Made by a program: the position numbers and the translations under genes | NCBI GenBank assembly: GCA_013335115.1 | Contig: JAAXWQ010000004.1 | Location: 1-45,973, forward strand | DNA from: Chlorobiaceae bacterium | Lineage (GTDB): Bacteria > Bacteroidota > Chlorobiia > Chlorobiales > Chlorobiaceae | Direction of reading: 5' to 3' | Length of the DNA: 45,973 bases | Part shown: positions 23,501 through 32,619 of the stretch, piece by piece | Layout: each line of letters starts with the position of its first letter | Numbering within the stretch: the stretch's first letter is position 1 | The notes under the pieces: model-generated | The model's input: only the letters and a program-made list of their open reading frames with translations | The model's database searches: none | Told to the model about the DNA's origin: nothing

Positions 23501-25333
23501 TCATTTCTTCTCGGGAACCGGGCGTTCCGGCTTGACCGCGTAGTTGATCAGGTAGTCGTAGAGCCTGATCAGGCGTGCGTTCTGGTTGTTCTGGTCGATC
23601 CAGTGGCCGATCATGCCGATCGTGCGGGCCAGGACGAAGAACCCGTTCAGCGAATGCTCCGGGAAATCCAGGTCCATCAGGATGCAGCCGATTGTGCCGT
23701 CGACGTTCAGGATCAGGTTGTCCTTCTTGCCTGTCGTGATCTTCTCGACTTCAAGGGCGTAGTCGAGGCACGGCGTGTGCAACGAGGTCTCGTTCTTCAC
23801 GTAACCCACAAGGTATTTGACGCGCTTGTCGGGATTCTTGAGGCTTTTGACCCTGTGTCCGATGCCGGGGACCGGGCCGACATTATCCTTCATCCAGGAC
23901 AGGAATCCGGGAATGTCGTTCGGGAACTCCTTGACGCCCATCTTGAAGTATTTGCCGGCATTGGTGACAGCGCCGCCGAAACGGGGGCCGATCATGGTCA
24001 TGCCAGCCGAGACGGCCTGGGGCATGTCGATGCCGGCGCAGGCGGCAATGATCGAACCGAACGCTCCGGAAACGGCTGGACCATGGTCCGCAGAGATCAT
24101 GACGATGCGCTTGATGATTTCGGACTCCTCGCGGGTCGGGAGTTTTTTGTTCCACAGCAGGCCCATGACATCCTCGATGCCATAGCCTTTTTCGCAGAGC
24201 TCCGAGGCCGCATAGCCGCTGTACCTCGGTTCCTCGCCGCGGTCGTCGGCGATCGTGGTGCGGATGAGCGGTTCGACCACCACTTCGCCCTGCTTCATGA
24301 CTTCCTGGACGCTCGGCGGCAGCTGCGGGAGCAGCGACTCGTCGATTCCTGCCTCGGGTTTGATGACGCCGCTGGCCAGGAGCTCCTGGTAGACCTGCTT
24401 GATCGCCTTGCTCAGGCCACCGAAGGTGTCCGGCACATAGGCACCGGCTTCGCGGAGGGCGTTCATTTTGGAGCGGGCTGAACCTGCGCCTTTCTTGCCT
24501 TCCTTGGCTCCGGCGTGGCCGAACTTCATGCCCTGCGGCAGGACCTCCTGGCAGGTGCCGCCGATGGCGGCAATCAGCTTGATCCGGCGCTGCTGTGCAC
24601 CGAGCCACTCAGCGGCCTCTTCTTCAAGGCTTCCTCCGACCTCGCCGATCATGACGACCGCCTTGGTTTCCGGATCGTTCTCGAACATCTCGAGGTAGGT
24701 GACGAAATCGGTGCCCGGGTAGGAGTCGCCGCCGATGGCAACCGCAGAAGTGATTCCGTCGCCGTTTTGCGCACAGAGCCACATCGCCTCGTTGGACAGG
24801 CCGCCGGACTTGGTGAGGACGCCAAAGGAGCCGGGCTTGTAGAGGTTGCAGAGCTTCAGGTTCTTGAACTCGCCGCCGATCACGCCGAGGCGGCACTCGC
24901 CTGCCGACATGATGCCGATCGAAGAGGGGCCGTTGAAGATCTTTCCGTGCTGCAGGGCCAGCATGCGCAGGCGCTTGGCATCCTTTTCCGGAATGCCCTC
25001 GGTGATCATGGAGATCAGCTTGATGCCCGATGATTCGATGCACTCCCTGGCGGCCTGGTAGCCACGGGAAGCGCCGATGTAGATCAGGGCAGTGTTGATC
25101 TGCGGATGCTCCTGCAAGGCAGGGGCGAGCGAGCCGTATACCGTGATGTTGTTCAGTTCGCCGCCGCGGAAAATCTCTTTCTGCTGGCCGGCTTCAGGCG
25201 GGTAGACGAACGCCTGTACGGTCAGGGGCCTGTTGATCAGGAAGTCGAACTGGGCCATGCGTTTTGCCGCATTGACGCCGGCGACTCCGCCGATGATGAC
25301 CGCCCGAGTATCTTTATTAGCGAGAATGCTCAC
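23501..25333 (-). CDS. aclA: ATP-citrate lyase, alpha subunit
   Basis: ATP-citrate lyase splits citrate into acetyl-CoA and oxaloacetate with ATP and CoA, the key step of the reverse TCA cycle. The 610-residue alpha subunit joins a succinyl-CoA-synthetase-alpha-like part to a citrate-synthase-like part. The CoA-binding Rossmann region begins at 'AVIIGGVAGVNAAKRM'; the phosphorylated histidine is H273 in 'KFGHAGAKEGKKGAG'. The C-terminal domain shows 'ISADHGPAVSGAFGSIIAA' and 'PVPGIGHRVKSLKNP', including the catalytic histidines. Length fits the two-subunit bacterial enzyme. The start codon is GTG and no strong ribosome binding site is seen. It follows aclB by 62 bases on the same strand, so the pair forms an operon. 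Confidence 0.97.
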   Translation of the reverse strand: MSILANKDTRAVIIGGVAGVNAAKRMAQFDFLINRPLTVQAFVYPPEAGQQKEIFRGGELNNITVYGSLAPALQEHPQINTALIYIGASRGYQAARECIESSGIKLISMITEGIPEKDAKRLRMLALQHGKIFNGPSSIGIMSAGECRLGVIGGEFKNLKLCNLYKPGSFGVLTKSGGLSNEAMWLCAQNGDGITSAVAIGGDSYPGTDFVTYLEMFENDPETKAVVMIGEVGGSLEEEAAEWLGAQQRRIKLIAAIGGTCQEVLPQGMKFGHAGAKEGKKGAGSARSKMNALREAGAYVPDTFGGLSKAIKQVYQELLASGVIKPEAGIDESLLPQLPPSVQEVMKQGEVVVEPLIRTTIADDRGEEPRYSGYAASELCEKGYGIEDVMGLLWNKKLPTREESEIIKRIVMISADHGPAVSGAFGSIIAACAGIDMPQAVSAGMTMIGPRFGGAVTNAGKYFKMGVKEFPNDIPGFLSWMKDNVGPVPGIGHRVKSLKNPDKRVKYLVGYVKNETSLHTPCLDYALEVEKITTGKKDNLILNVDGTIGCILMDLDFPEHSLNGFFVLARTIGMIGHWIDQNNQNARLIRLYDYLINYAVKPERPVPEKK

Positions 25334-25395
25334 GGTTCAATCAGTTTAATGATTTTCTGTAATCTTTTATTTCAAGGCGATGCGTCGAGGGTGCA

Positions 25396-26592
25396 TCATG
25401 CTTTCATGGCCATGTCGACGATGTCGGTCATGGGCATGCTGCGGTCGTAGACATGGATGTCGAACCCTTCTTCCTGCAATTTCCTGATGGCGGCGAGGCC
25501 CTGGTTTTCGTTCGGTCCTCCCCTGCGCACCCAGATCTTGACGTTCTCCATGTAACCCTTCGACTTGCTTTCGCGGAAGCCGTTGATGATGCCGCTGAAG
25601 GTCGCCTTCACGTCGGTGAAGTTGGCGATGGCGCCGCCGACGATGATGTGCTTGATGTTCGGCAAGCGGCAGATGGTTTCGGTCAGCGCCTCCACGGCCC
25701 AGTCGGCCGGGTCGCCGGAGTACTCGGCGTAGTTGGCGATGGTCCCACCCCTTGCCACGACGGCATCGGCATAGAAAACGGAGGCTCCGCCTCCTGCCGT
25801 TAGGAGGGCGACTTCGCCGCCGGGCACTTCAACGAACTTGACCGAGCCCTTGATCCTTGAATCGATGTCCATGATCTGCTGTTCGGCCTCGGTGTACGGG
25901 CGGCCGATTTCGGAGACCGGCTTGAAATCCCAGTCGGCATGCCGGAACCGGGCGTCCCAGTCGACGTTCATGACGGCGTCGAGGGCCGCGAAGCGCATGT
26001 CGCTCTTGCGGATGACGAGCGGGTTGATTTCGATGGACTGTGCGTCCTCGTTGTCGAAACAGAGGATGAGGCGCGAGCTGATCTTGCCGACACGTTCGGC
26101 GATCTCGCCCTCGAAACCGGCCTCGACGGCCAGTTCGGTCAGCCGTTCGATCGACGGGTTCTCGTCGAGCGGGATGAACATGCGTCGGACAGTGTCCCAA
26201 TTCTCCTCGATATTGATGCCGCCCTTGGTGGAGAGCAGGAGTTCGGCTCCGTCCCTGTTGCCGATAATCGAGAAATAGTACTCCTCGTCGTGTTCGAGCA
26301 TCTCGGCGACGATGACCTGGCGCACTTCGGCAGTGCCGATTTTCGTGCCGAGCATCTCGCGTGAAGCTTCGATCGCCTCGTCGAGGTTGAGTCCGATTTT
26401 GACGAGTCCGAGCTTGAACCTGCCGCCGATCGCCTCATGGGCTTTGACGACCAGTTTGGATTCTCGCAGCCATTTATTAGCTTCGCCAAGCTGAGAAAGA
26501 CGGTTAGGGTCCATGATCACAACATAATTGGGCACAGGAATGCCCCATTTGTTGAATAATTTCATGGCAGGCCCTTCAAGGATTTTAGCCAT
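25396..26592 (-). CDS. aclB: ATP-citrate lyase, beta subunit
   Basis: This 398-residue subunit resembles succinyl-CoA synthetase beta. It has an ATP-grasp fold at the N-terminus ('AMKLFNKWGIPVPNYVV', then 'VKAHEAIGGRFKLGLVK') and 'QSIEINPLVIRKSD', the Asn-Pro segment near the metal site. The C-terminal CoA-ligase-like domain includes 'ALLTAGGGASVFYADAV' and 'NIKHIIVGGAIANFTDV'. It binds ATP and citrate, and hands the phosphate to the histidine of AclA. It is the first gene of aclBA. The 140-base A+T-rich gap between it and divergent lgt should hold both promoters. Position beside the SQR-like gene repeats the order I recall from Chlorobaculum. Confidence 0.97.
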   Translation of the reverse strand: MAKILEGPAMKLFNKWGIPVPNYVVIMDPNRLSQLGEANKWLRESKLVVKAHEAIGGRFKLGLVKIGLNLDEAIEASREMLGTKIGTAEVRQVIVAEMLEHDEEYYFSIIGNRDGAELLLSTKGGINIEENWDTVRRMFIPLDENPSIERLTELAVEAGFEGEIAERVGKISSRLILCFDNEDAQSIEINPLVIRKSDMRFAALDAVMNVDWDARFRHADWDFKPVSEIGRPYTEAEQQIMDIDSRIKGSVKFVEVPGGEVALLTAGGGASVFYADAVVARGGTIANYAEYSGDPADWAVEALTETICRLPNIKHIIVGGAIANFTDVKATFSGIINGFRESKSKGYMENVKIWVRRGGPNENQGLAAIRKLQEEGFDIHVYDRSMPMTDIVDMAMKA

Positions 26593-26679
26593 GCCTGTTG
26601 AATTTATGTTTGGGTAAGTGCGCGGAAAAAGAAGAGTGCAGGAACAATATATAACTATATTCGCTTGCGCTCCAAGACG

Positions 26680-26696
26680 TTAAGGATTGTTAAGGG
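26680..26696. repeat. Short direct repeat GTTAAGG in the aclB-lgt promoter region
   Basis: GTTAAGG occurs at 26680-26686 and again at 26689-26695, nine bases apart, inside the A+T-rich divergent region between aclB and lgt. The nearby 'GGGTATAAAAACCCC' is also self-complementary at its ends. These could be promoter or regulator elements; no known site is matched. Confidence 0.35.
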
Positions 26697-26732
26697 TATA
26701 AAAACCCCGAAAAACTCACAAAAACACGCATA

Positions 26733-27578
26733 ATGAACGATTTTTTCGCCTGGTGGCAGCAACTTCCCTCGTCGATGAATCCGGAAATTTTCAATTTTGG
26801 CGGGTTTTCAATACGCTGGTACGGTATGATGTATATCGTTGCATTCGCGATTGTCTACCTCTTTTCCCGGTATCGGATAGCAACCGAAAAATTGCCGTTC
26901 GACAAGGAATTCCCCGGTGACGCACTTACCTGGGCGATGGGCGGAGTGCTGCTGGGCGGCCGTATCGGCTATATCCTTTTTTACGGGTTCAGCGACTTTC
27001 TTTCGAACCCGATCGGCTCCCTTATCCCCCTGGTGACCACCAACGGCGCATGCCGCTTCTCCGGCATTTCGGGGATGTCGTATCATGGAGCCCTCATCGG
27101 TGTGGTCATCGCCATCGCCCTGTTCACCCGCAAAGGGGGCCGGGGCTTCCTTGAGACTTTCGATCTCTTCATTCCCGCCCTGCCGCTCGGCTATACGTTC
27201 GGCAGGCTCGGCAACTTCATCAACGGGGAGCTTTACGGCAGGGTGACGACTGCGGCAATCGGAATGCACTTCCCCGCCGCTCCGGGAACCGGCCTGCGGC
27301 ATGCATCGCAGCTCTATGAAGCATTTTTTGAGGGTATCGTGCTGTTCTTACTGCTTTGGTCCCTGCGGAAGAAAGCCCCGTATGCCGGGTTCCTCTCGGG
27401 CCTCTACCTCGTGGGGTACGGATTCGTCCGTTTCTTCATCGAATTTTTCCGCGAGCCGGACGCACAGCTCGGTTTCGTGTTCCTCAGCTTCTCGATGGGC
27501 CAGGTGCTCTGCTTCCTCATGATTGCTGCGGGACTATGGATCATCATGGCGAACCGGCCCTCGGCAGAGCGCCGGTAA
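26733..27578 (+). CDS. lgt: Phosphatidylglycerol-prolipoprotein diacylglyceryl transferase
   Basis: Lgt adds diacylglycerol to the lipobox cysteine of prolipoproteins at the inner membrane, the first step of lipoprotein maturation. The 281-residue product has about seven hydrophobic helices. The family signature is seen in 'GRLGNFINGELYGRVT' (about 152-167), with the essential Arg/Asn residues, and 'SIRWYGMMYIVAF' near the N-terminus contains the conserved Tyr-Gly. 'RHASQLYEAFFEGI' contains the conserved His-Pro/Ala-x-Gln-x-Tyr-Glu element. Length is normal. It diverges from aclB and ends seven bases from the stop of the convergent Mn-exporter gene. It would process lipoproteins such as the cytochrome encoded at 9922-10368. 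Confidence 0.95.
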   Translation: MNDFFAWWQQLPSSMNPEIFNFGGFSIRWYGMMYIVAFAIVYLFSRYRIATEKLPFDKEFPGDALTWAMGGVLLGGRIGYILFYGFSDFLSNPIGSLIPLVTTNGACRFSGISGMSYHGALIGVVIAIALFTRKGGRGFLETFDLFIPALPLGYTFGRLGNFINGELYGRVTTAAIGMHFPAAPGTGLRHASQLYEAFFEGIVLFLLLWSLRKKAPYAGFLSGLYLVGYGFVRFFIEFFREPDAQLGFVFLSFSMGQVLCFLMIAAGLWIIMANRPSAERR

Positions 27579-27585
27579 GCAGTAA

Positions 27586-28242
27586 TCAGCCCTCGGAGAG
27601 TGTCGATCGCCGGCGGAGGAACAGCACGCCGAGCAACGCCACCACGGAAAGGCCGCCTACCCAGATCGGAAGGCCGAACCCTCGTCCCCCTTCGTACATG
27701 TTCCAGGCGCCGAACGCGAAGAAGATGAACGATGCCCCATAACCGATCGCCTTTTCCGGAAGGTTTTTGCCCAGCATCTTGCCGACGATCACCGCCAGTC
27801 CGTCCGATACCACCATGCCTACCGTCGAGCCGAGCCAGACGGGAAGGAACGGGTTCGTCGTGGCGAGGCTGATCGTCGAAAGCATGGTCTTGTCTCCGAG
27901 TTCCGCCATGAAGAAGGTCGTAAAGACGAGCCAGAACGGGTTGACACCGGTCTTGCACTCGGTTTTTTCGTCCTCGTCGAGGCTGTCCCCCCTGATCGTC
28001 CAGAATCCGAAGGCGATGAAGGAGATGCCGGCGACGAAAGTGATCCAGTCTGTCGGCAGCATGGAGCCCATGAGCCAGCCGATGCCGGCGGAAAAGATAT
28101 GGACGGCGAGCGTCGCCCAGAAAATGCCCGACATCACCACGCGGGTGCTGTAACAGGTGGCGAGGGCGAGCGCGACGAGTTGGGTCTTGTCGCCCAGTTC
28201 CGCGATGAAGATCATGCCGAGGGAGAGCCAGAATGCGTGCAT
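27586..28242 (-). CDS. TMEM165/GDT1 (UPF0016) family cation exporter
   Basis: The 218-residue membrane protein has the two inverted halves typical of this family. Each carries the cation-binding motif Glu-Leu-Gly-Asp-Lys-Thr: '[11 protein letters not shown]' (E15-T20) and '[11 protein letters not shown]' (E114-T119). Six hydrophobic helices fit. Bacterial members (MneA) export manganese; the cyanobacterial and plant ones move Mn or Ca. A charged loop (about 85-98, '[13 protein letters not shown]') links the halves. Its upstream 84 bases contain no recognisable manganese riboswitch. It lies tail to tail with lgt and head to tail with the lipocalin gene upstream. Confidence 0.92.
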   Translation of the reverse strand: MHAFWLSLGMIFIAELGDKTQLVALALATCYSTRVVMSGIFWATLAVHIFSAGIGWLMGSMLPTDWITFVAGISFIAFGFWTIRGDSLDEDEKTECKTGVNPFWLVFTTFFMAELGDKTMLSTISLATTNPFLPVWLGSTVGMVVSDGLAVIVGKMLGKNLPEKAIGYGASFIFFAFGAWNMYEGGRGFGLPIWVGGLSVVALLGVLFLRRRSTLSEG

Positions 28243-28326
28243 GGTTGGTGGGTCAGTGATAGAATATTACGTGGCGGAAAATATCCCTATCCATGACAAT
28301 ATCCAACATTACTCTACAGCTTCCCT

Positions 28327-28812
28327 TCATCCATGCAGCGTCCTTGCCAGCCTTGTCGTGTCGATCCCCTTCTGTTTCAGCACCTCGAGCATCCCGGCAT
28401 AGGCCACCTCGCCGGGGTATGGAGTACGGGAGAGTACCCAGCATCGGGAGCGGTCGGGATTGGAGACCAGCGCCCACGAGTAGTCGTCGGCAAGCCCGAC
28501 GACCCAGTAATCGGCTTTGATGCACCTGAAAAAGGTCACGACAAGTTTCGCGTTGCCGCTGCCGGGCACCGGAACCGCCGTGGCCCGTATCGAGGCTTCC
28601 CGCTTCCCCCTTTTGCAGGAATTTCGAACCAGCACCTTCCCGCCGCCCGGGGCGAGCGTATATTCGGCTTTCGTGTTGGTGCATCGGTTCTCTTGCCGGC
28701 TCGGTACGGCCGCAATCTCGTACCAGGTGCCGCAATATCTCCGGACGTCGACCTGCGGTACCGTTTCCGGACCGTGCAGCAGGTGCATTTTTCTGAACAG
28801 TTTCCTGAACAT
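28327..28812 (-). CDS. Lipocalin, Blc-like
   Basis: The 161-residue product is a bacterial lipocalin of the Blc/apolipoprotein D type, a small beta-barrel that binds lipids or other hydrophobic molecules. The signature Gly-x-Trp motif is '[19 protein letters not shown]' (27-45), and later conserved segments are '[22 protein letters not shown]' (the Asp-Tyr-x-x-Ala/Val and Trp-x-Leu-Ser-Arg-x-Pro elements). No signal peptide or lipobox is evident from ATG 28812, which is unusual, since Blc is normally an outer-membrane lipoprotein; the N-terminus is short, basic and only mildly hydrophobic. A cytoplasmic location or an error in the start are both possible. It shares the strand with the exporter gene, 84 bases downstream. 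Confidence 0.85.
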   Translation of the reverse strand: MFRKLFRKMHLLHGPETVPQVDVRRYCGTWYEIAAVPSRQENRCTNTKAEYTLAPGGGKVLVRNSCKRGKREASIRATAVPVPGSGNAKLVVTFFRCIKADYWVVGLADDYSWALVSNPDRSRCWVLSRTPYPGEVAYAGMLEVLKQKGIDTTRLARTLHG

Positions 28813-28958
28813 GGCTTCTGATGGTTTGGTTCTACGTTCTCTTACCCTTGAACGACGGCGCAAGGCATGAAGTTCATCGGAACCCATGCCGTCATTGCTT
28901 TAATCATGTATTTTCAATACCATACCATCTATAGTCCGTTCATAAAGAGCCTGTCGCC

Positions 28959-29630
28959 ATGGAGCCCATCCGCATCGCCGCTGAAAAAGACATCCCGCAA
29001 TGTGCCCGCCTGCTCGCCCTCCTCTTCAGCCAGGAGCACGAATTTGCTCCGGATAAGAAACATCAGGAGCAGGGGCTGGGCATGATCGTCGGCCACCCTT
29101 CCGCAGGGACGATCTTCGTCTGCGAAAAAGAGGGGTTGATCGTCGGTATGGTCATGCTGCTGAGCACGGTGAGCACCGCTCTTGGAAAGAAGGCCGCCTT
29201 ACTCGAGGACATGGTCGTTTCCCCCGAGTATCGTGGACAGGGCATCGGCTCGCGCCTGCTCGAACATGCCTGCGACTGGGCGGTGAGGCAGGGGTTCGGC
29301 AGGATCACCCTACTGACCGACGGCGACAATGAGGCGGCCCACCGCTTCTATGCCGCCAAGGGCTTCGCGCGATCTGAGATGGTGGTTTTCAGGAAGCCGC
29401 TTCCGATGCCGGAGGTTCCGGAGGCTCCTCCCCACACCATTGGTCAGGCAGGCTGCGTCTTGCCGGCATGGATATGCGAGGAGTGCGGATATGTCTATGA
29501 TCCCTCTGAAGGAGACCTCGAATGGAACATCAGGCCAGGGGTCCCCTTCGAGCGGATGCCTGCCGAATGGTGCTGCCCGGTCTGCAGCGCCCCGCGCGAC
29601 CAGTTCCGGCTATTCGACTCGCAGCTGTAA
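28959..29630 (+). CDS. GNAT acetyltransferase fused to a C-terminal rubredoxin domain
   Basis: The 223-residue product contains two distinct domains. Residues 1-145 form a GNAT N-acetyltransferase: 'LLEDMVVSPEYRGQGIGSRLLEHA' carries the acetyl-CoA-binding Arg-Gly-Gln-Gly-Ile-Gly (92-97), and 'NEAAHRFYAAKGFARSEM' is the usual late element. A Pro-rich linker (148-168) leads to a rubredoxin (about 171-220) with C173, C176 ('WICEECGYVYDPSEGD') and C206, C209 ('EWCCPVCSAPRDQF'), which should bind one iron. Both domains look complete. Rubredoxins carry electrons and are common in anaerobes; why one is joined to an acetyltransferase is unknown. A redox-switched acetylation is one idea. It lies between the divergent lipocalin and the convergent SWIM gene. 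Confidence 0.88.
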   Translation: MEPIRIAAEKDIPQCARLLALLFSQEHEFAPDKKHQEQGLGMIVGHPSAGTIFVCEKEGLIVGMVMLLSTVSTALGKKAALLEDMVVSPEYRGQGIGSRLLEHACDWAVRQGFGRITLLTDGDNEAAHRFYAAKGFARSEMVVFRKPLPMPEVPEAPPHTIGQAGCVLPAWICEECGYVYDPSEGDLEWNIRPGVPFERMPAEWCCPVCSAPRDQFRLFDSQL

Positions 29631-29654
29631 TTGGCCCATATGGCACTATCTCCA

Positions 29655-31352
29655 TCAGACCTTCTCCAGCTCCTCCAGCAGCGCCCTGCGGTTGGAATAT
29701 TCCAGCCGTAACGAAGATATGAGTGCCTGCACCTGCTTCCGGCCTCCGAGCTTATTCATCCTGCGCAGGAAACGGCAGGCGGTCTGGTAATGATTTCGCC
29801 CCGTATGCTGCCGGAGGTATTCGATGACTCCTTCTCCATACAGCCCGATCAATTCCGCGGCGTACTCTTTCGCCAGGAATGATTCCTGTTGCGCGATTCG
29901 ATCCAGCGAGGGTGATTTCCCGAGCAGTTCGAGGAGTCGGTTCCACATGCACTCCCTGACGAAGATCCCTGCAACCATCTCGAAGGCCAGGAAACAGTTC
30001 TTTTCTACGATATCGCGGATCAACTCTTCCAGATAAAGAGGCCAGGCTTCCGTGCCGATCTGCCGCTTCAGCACCTCGTAATAGTCCTGTTCATGCCTGG
30101 AACTCCTGATGAACAGGTATCTGGCATATTCGATGACCTTGACGTGATCTTCAGTCGCCTGGGCGATCTTCAGCAACCACTCCGTCCAGTCGATGACCAG
30201 GCCGTGCATTTTTTGGTCGCATTCGACACCTTCGAGGGCGATCTGCCGGGCTTTTTCGTACTGCTGCACATCAAACGCCTTTGTTATCGCAATCCTGCGA
30301 AACGTCGGGTTTGCCAGATTGGCAAACAGGTACCGGTCGGCGGCCGCTTCCCCTTCCGTTTTCGCAACCAGCTCGTACCGCAGCTTCTGCCCGATCTCAG
30401 CTCGGTAGTCCGATCCCTTCCACCGGTCAAGACGCAGTGACAGTCGTTCGGCCTCATCCTTCCCGACAAGCAGTATCAGGGAGATGCGCAGCATGTCGAC
30501 CTCCCAGTCCCACCCCGAGTAAATTCCCTTGTCGAAGGAGGTAAGGCAGTAGTCGAGGATGACGCGACGCCGTTCTTCAGAGCCGTGCTGCCGGGCAAGA
30601 TCATACATCAGTTCGCAGGCCTCCCTGATGCAGGAACCGATATCGCCGTTGCTGTCGTCGGCGAACTGCAGCGCCGCGACCATCTCTTCCATGACTGAGG
30701 TGGAGATGAAAAAGGCGCTTTCCCAATGTGCTGCCTGTAGGCGTTGCCGTGCCAGCGTCAGCAGCTTGATGACGGCGTGGCCGACGTGCGAGGCCGCAGA
30801 CCAGTTCACGAATCCCTGCCTGTCGCATGCGCTTCGGAGGATCGACTTCACCTGCTTGGCATACCCCGCCTTTGATTCCCCGGCATCATGCTGCGCGAAC
30901 GACGCAAGAAGCAGGTTCCGGAACGATGCACTACCTGCGGCATGCTCCCGGAGGAAGTTCCTGAGCTCTTCGGCCGTCGCCTTCCCAAGCAACTCGTTGA
31001 CCCGATTCGTGATGGTCTTCGGCTTTTTTGTTTTAGCATTCCTTGCCGCTTGCGATGAGGCCGTTTTTACCTTCAACCCTAAATCATCCTGTTGCAGGTG
31101 GAACAGCGCCGCAACTTCATGCTTGCAGAACGGCCCCAAGTCGTAAGGACAATTACATGTATGCTCCGTGACCATTCTGTTTTGGATGGTGAGTCGCACC
31201 GTATAGTCTTCCGTTCCGGCGACAATCGCCTCGTACTCGCCGGGACCGGTTTCCTCGAACGACAAGACGTTTCCCTTCCTGAAGTACGAAAGCCCTCGTT
31301 TCAGGATGGTTTCATCGATGTGCTCGTCAAATCCGTTCAGGGGGATGTTCAT
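29655..31352 (-). CDS. SWIM zinc-finger domain protein
   Basis: The 565-residue product has an N-terminal SWIM zinc finger (Cys-x-Cys-x7-Cys-x-His) at C66, C68, C76, H78 ('EHTCNCPYDLGPFCKHEV'). SWIM domains bind DNA or proteins and occur in bacteria beside helicases or nucleases. The rest (about 110-560) is mostly helical with repeating units resembling a TPR or HEAT-like solenoid, and no catalytic motif was seen. An alanine- and lysine-rich segment (95-115, 'ARNAKTKKPKT') links the parts. It is transcribed alone between the convergent GNAT-rubredoxin gene and the toxin-antitoxin pair. Function is not known; a role in nucleic-acid-related defence or regulation would be speculation. Confidence 0.85.
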   Translation of the reverse strand: MNIPLNGFDEHIDETILKRGLSYFRKGNVLSFEETGPGEYEAIVAGTEDYTVRLTIQNRMVTEHTCNCPYDLGPFCKHEVAALFHLQQDDLGLKVKTASSQAARNAKTKKPKTITNRVNELLGKATAEELRNFLREHAAGSASFRNLLLASFAQHDAGESKAGYAKQVKSILRSACDRQGFVNWSAASHVGHAVIKLLTLARQRLQAAHWESAFFISTSVMEEMVAALQFADDSNGDIGSCIREACELMYDLARQHGSEERRRVILDYCLTSFDKGIYSGWDWEVDMLRISLILLVGKDEAERLSLRLDRWKGSDYRAEIGQKLRYELVAKTEGEAAADRYLFANLANPTFRRIAITKAFDVQQYEKARQIALEGVECDQKMHGLVIDWTEWLLKIAQATEDHVKVIEYARYLFIRSSRHEQDYYEVLKRQIGTEAWPLYLEELIRDIVEKNCFLAFEMVAGIFVRECMWNRLLELLGKSPSLDRIAQQESFLAKEYAAELIGLYGEGVIEYLRQHTGRNHYQTACRFLRRMNKLGGRKQVQALISSLRLEYSNRRALLEELEKV

Positions 31353-31490
31353 GTTCAGGTATGCTTCAGCCGGTTATGTTTTGCAAGGCAATGAGTTTTT
31401 TCGGGCAGTCTTGATCTTCCATGCATTTGTCCCGTCAGGGGGTTGCTCAATGCGAATACCCGAATCGGGTTGCTATTCCATTAATGCTGT

Positions 31491-32606
31491 TCAGCCATTC
31501 AGTTCGACGTTTCTGAAAAAACCGTACCGGTTGCCGAACTCATGTCCTATCAGGCCTCGCCTTGACAGCCTGCCGGCAATGATTGCCGGATGGGTATCGA
31601 ATTGTCTTGCAAACCGTTCAATATCCTCTTTGGTGAACGATTTGCTCTGAATCATCAGCTTTTCGTCTTTTCTGCTGATGAGATACCCGGCAGCCCAGTC
31701 GTCAGCCTCATCCTCCTTTTTCTTGCCGTCACATGAGTAGTCCACTCCTTCAATGAAGACATCTTTCTTGTTGTGCTTCAGGATATGGGCGGCTTCATGG
31801 AAAAAGGTGAACCAGAAGATGTCGTTGCGCTTGAAGCGGTTGGAAAGCTGGATCAGCGGCGTGTCGTTGAGCCAGCGGGTAGATCCGTTCAGCGGGGCCT
31901 TTTTCAGGTATGGAGTGAATACCACCTTGACGCCGGCTTGAAGGCAACGATTTTGCATCGCATCCAGAAATCCGTCATCCTTTACCACAAACCTAGTTTT
32001 TATATCAAGCAGGGTCTCTTCAAATGCTTGTTTGTCATACGGAGCCGAGTTCAAGGATTCGGCCTGCCGCTCTCCCTGCCTAAGCCATGCTGCCATGGCG
32101 TAGGGATCCTTGCTGCTTTTCTCGCTCATGCGATAGGCTGTGGCATAAAGCTGCTTGTGACAGACATTCTCATAAGCTTCGGATGAAGCTACATTGAAAA
32201 AGGCAAGAACTGCCTGGGATGCACTGACGATACCATCTTCGAAACTGATCCAGCCGAGCCTTTTCATGGCCAGAAGCGGAAACTGCCTGACCCACGACTC
32301 TTTTTGCATCAGTTCTTCTGCAGCATCAATCTCTGCAAGGCGCAATCGGTAGTTCCGTTCGAGGTTCATCCAGAAGTCAGCGGGAATTCCGACTACCCGT
32401 TCGAGCTGGATGGCTGTTTCCGAGGTGATCTCGGCCTTTCCCTTGATGATCTCGTTGATCGTTTTTTTCGGCCTGCCCATACGACCAGCAAGTTCGACCT
32501 GGGTCATGCCTGAGGCATCAAGCTGCTCGGCAAGCGTGTCGCCTGGGCATGAGATGACTTCACGTGCGATGGCGATATCCTCTGTCGTTCTGTAAACGTT
32601 CTTCAT
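31491..32606 (-). CDS. HigA-type antitoxin with C-terminal ImmA/IrrE-like metallopeptidase domain
   Basis: The 371-residue product has an N-terminal XRE-family helix-turn-helix (about 20-75, 'GMTQVELAGRMGRPKKTINEI'), which should bind its own promoter. Its C-terminal part contains the zinc-peptidase signature His-Glu-x-x-His (H270, E271, H274 in 'FFHEAAHILKH'), followed by an acidic helix ('EDEADDWAAGYLISR') typical of the ImmA/IrrE family and carrying the expected third ligand. It follows a HigB-like toxin gene, so the pair is a HigBA-like system with an extended antitoxin. ATG 32606 leaves 13 bases after the toxin stop; a start at 32633 would overlap it. ImmA-type proteases cleave repressors in phages and mobile elements, so the fusion could destroy regulators under stress. 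That is inference. Confidence 0.85.
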   Translation of the reverse strand: MKNVYRTTEDIAIAREVISCPGDTLAEQLDASGMTQVELAGRMGRPKKTINEIIKGKAEITSETAIQLERVVGIPADFWMNLERNYRLRLAEIDAAEELMQKESWVRQFPLLAMKRLGWISFEDGIVSASQAVLAFFNVASSEAYENVCHKQLYATAYRMSEKSSKDPYAMAAWLRQGERQAESLNSAPYDKQAFEETLLDIKTRFVVKDDGFLDAMQNRCLQAGVKVVFTPYLKKAPLNGSTRWLNDTPLIQLSNRFKRNDIFWFTFFHEAAHILKHNKKDVFIEGVDYSCDGKKKEDEADDWAAGYLISRKDEKLMIQSKSFTKEDIERFARQFDTHPAIIAGRLSRRGLIGHEFGNRYGFFRNVELNG

Positions 32607-32619
32607 GGTTGCTTTGGTA

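Noticed and set aside
28243-28326. Possible manganese riboswitch upstream of the TMEM165-family exporter
   Set aside because: The 84 bases show no yybP-ykoY-type conserved loops; too short and without the expected pairing.
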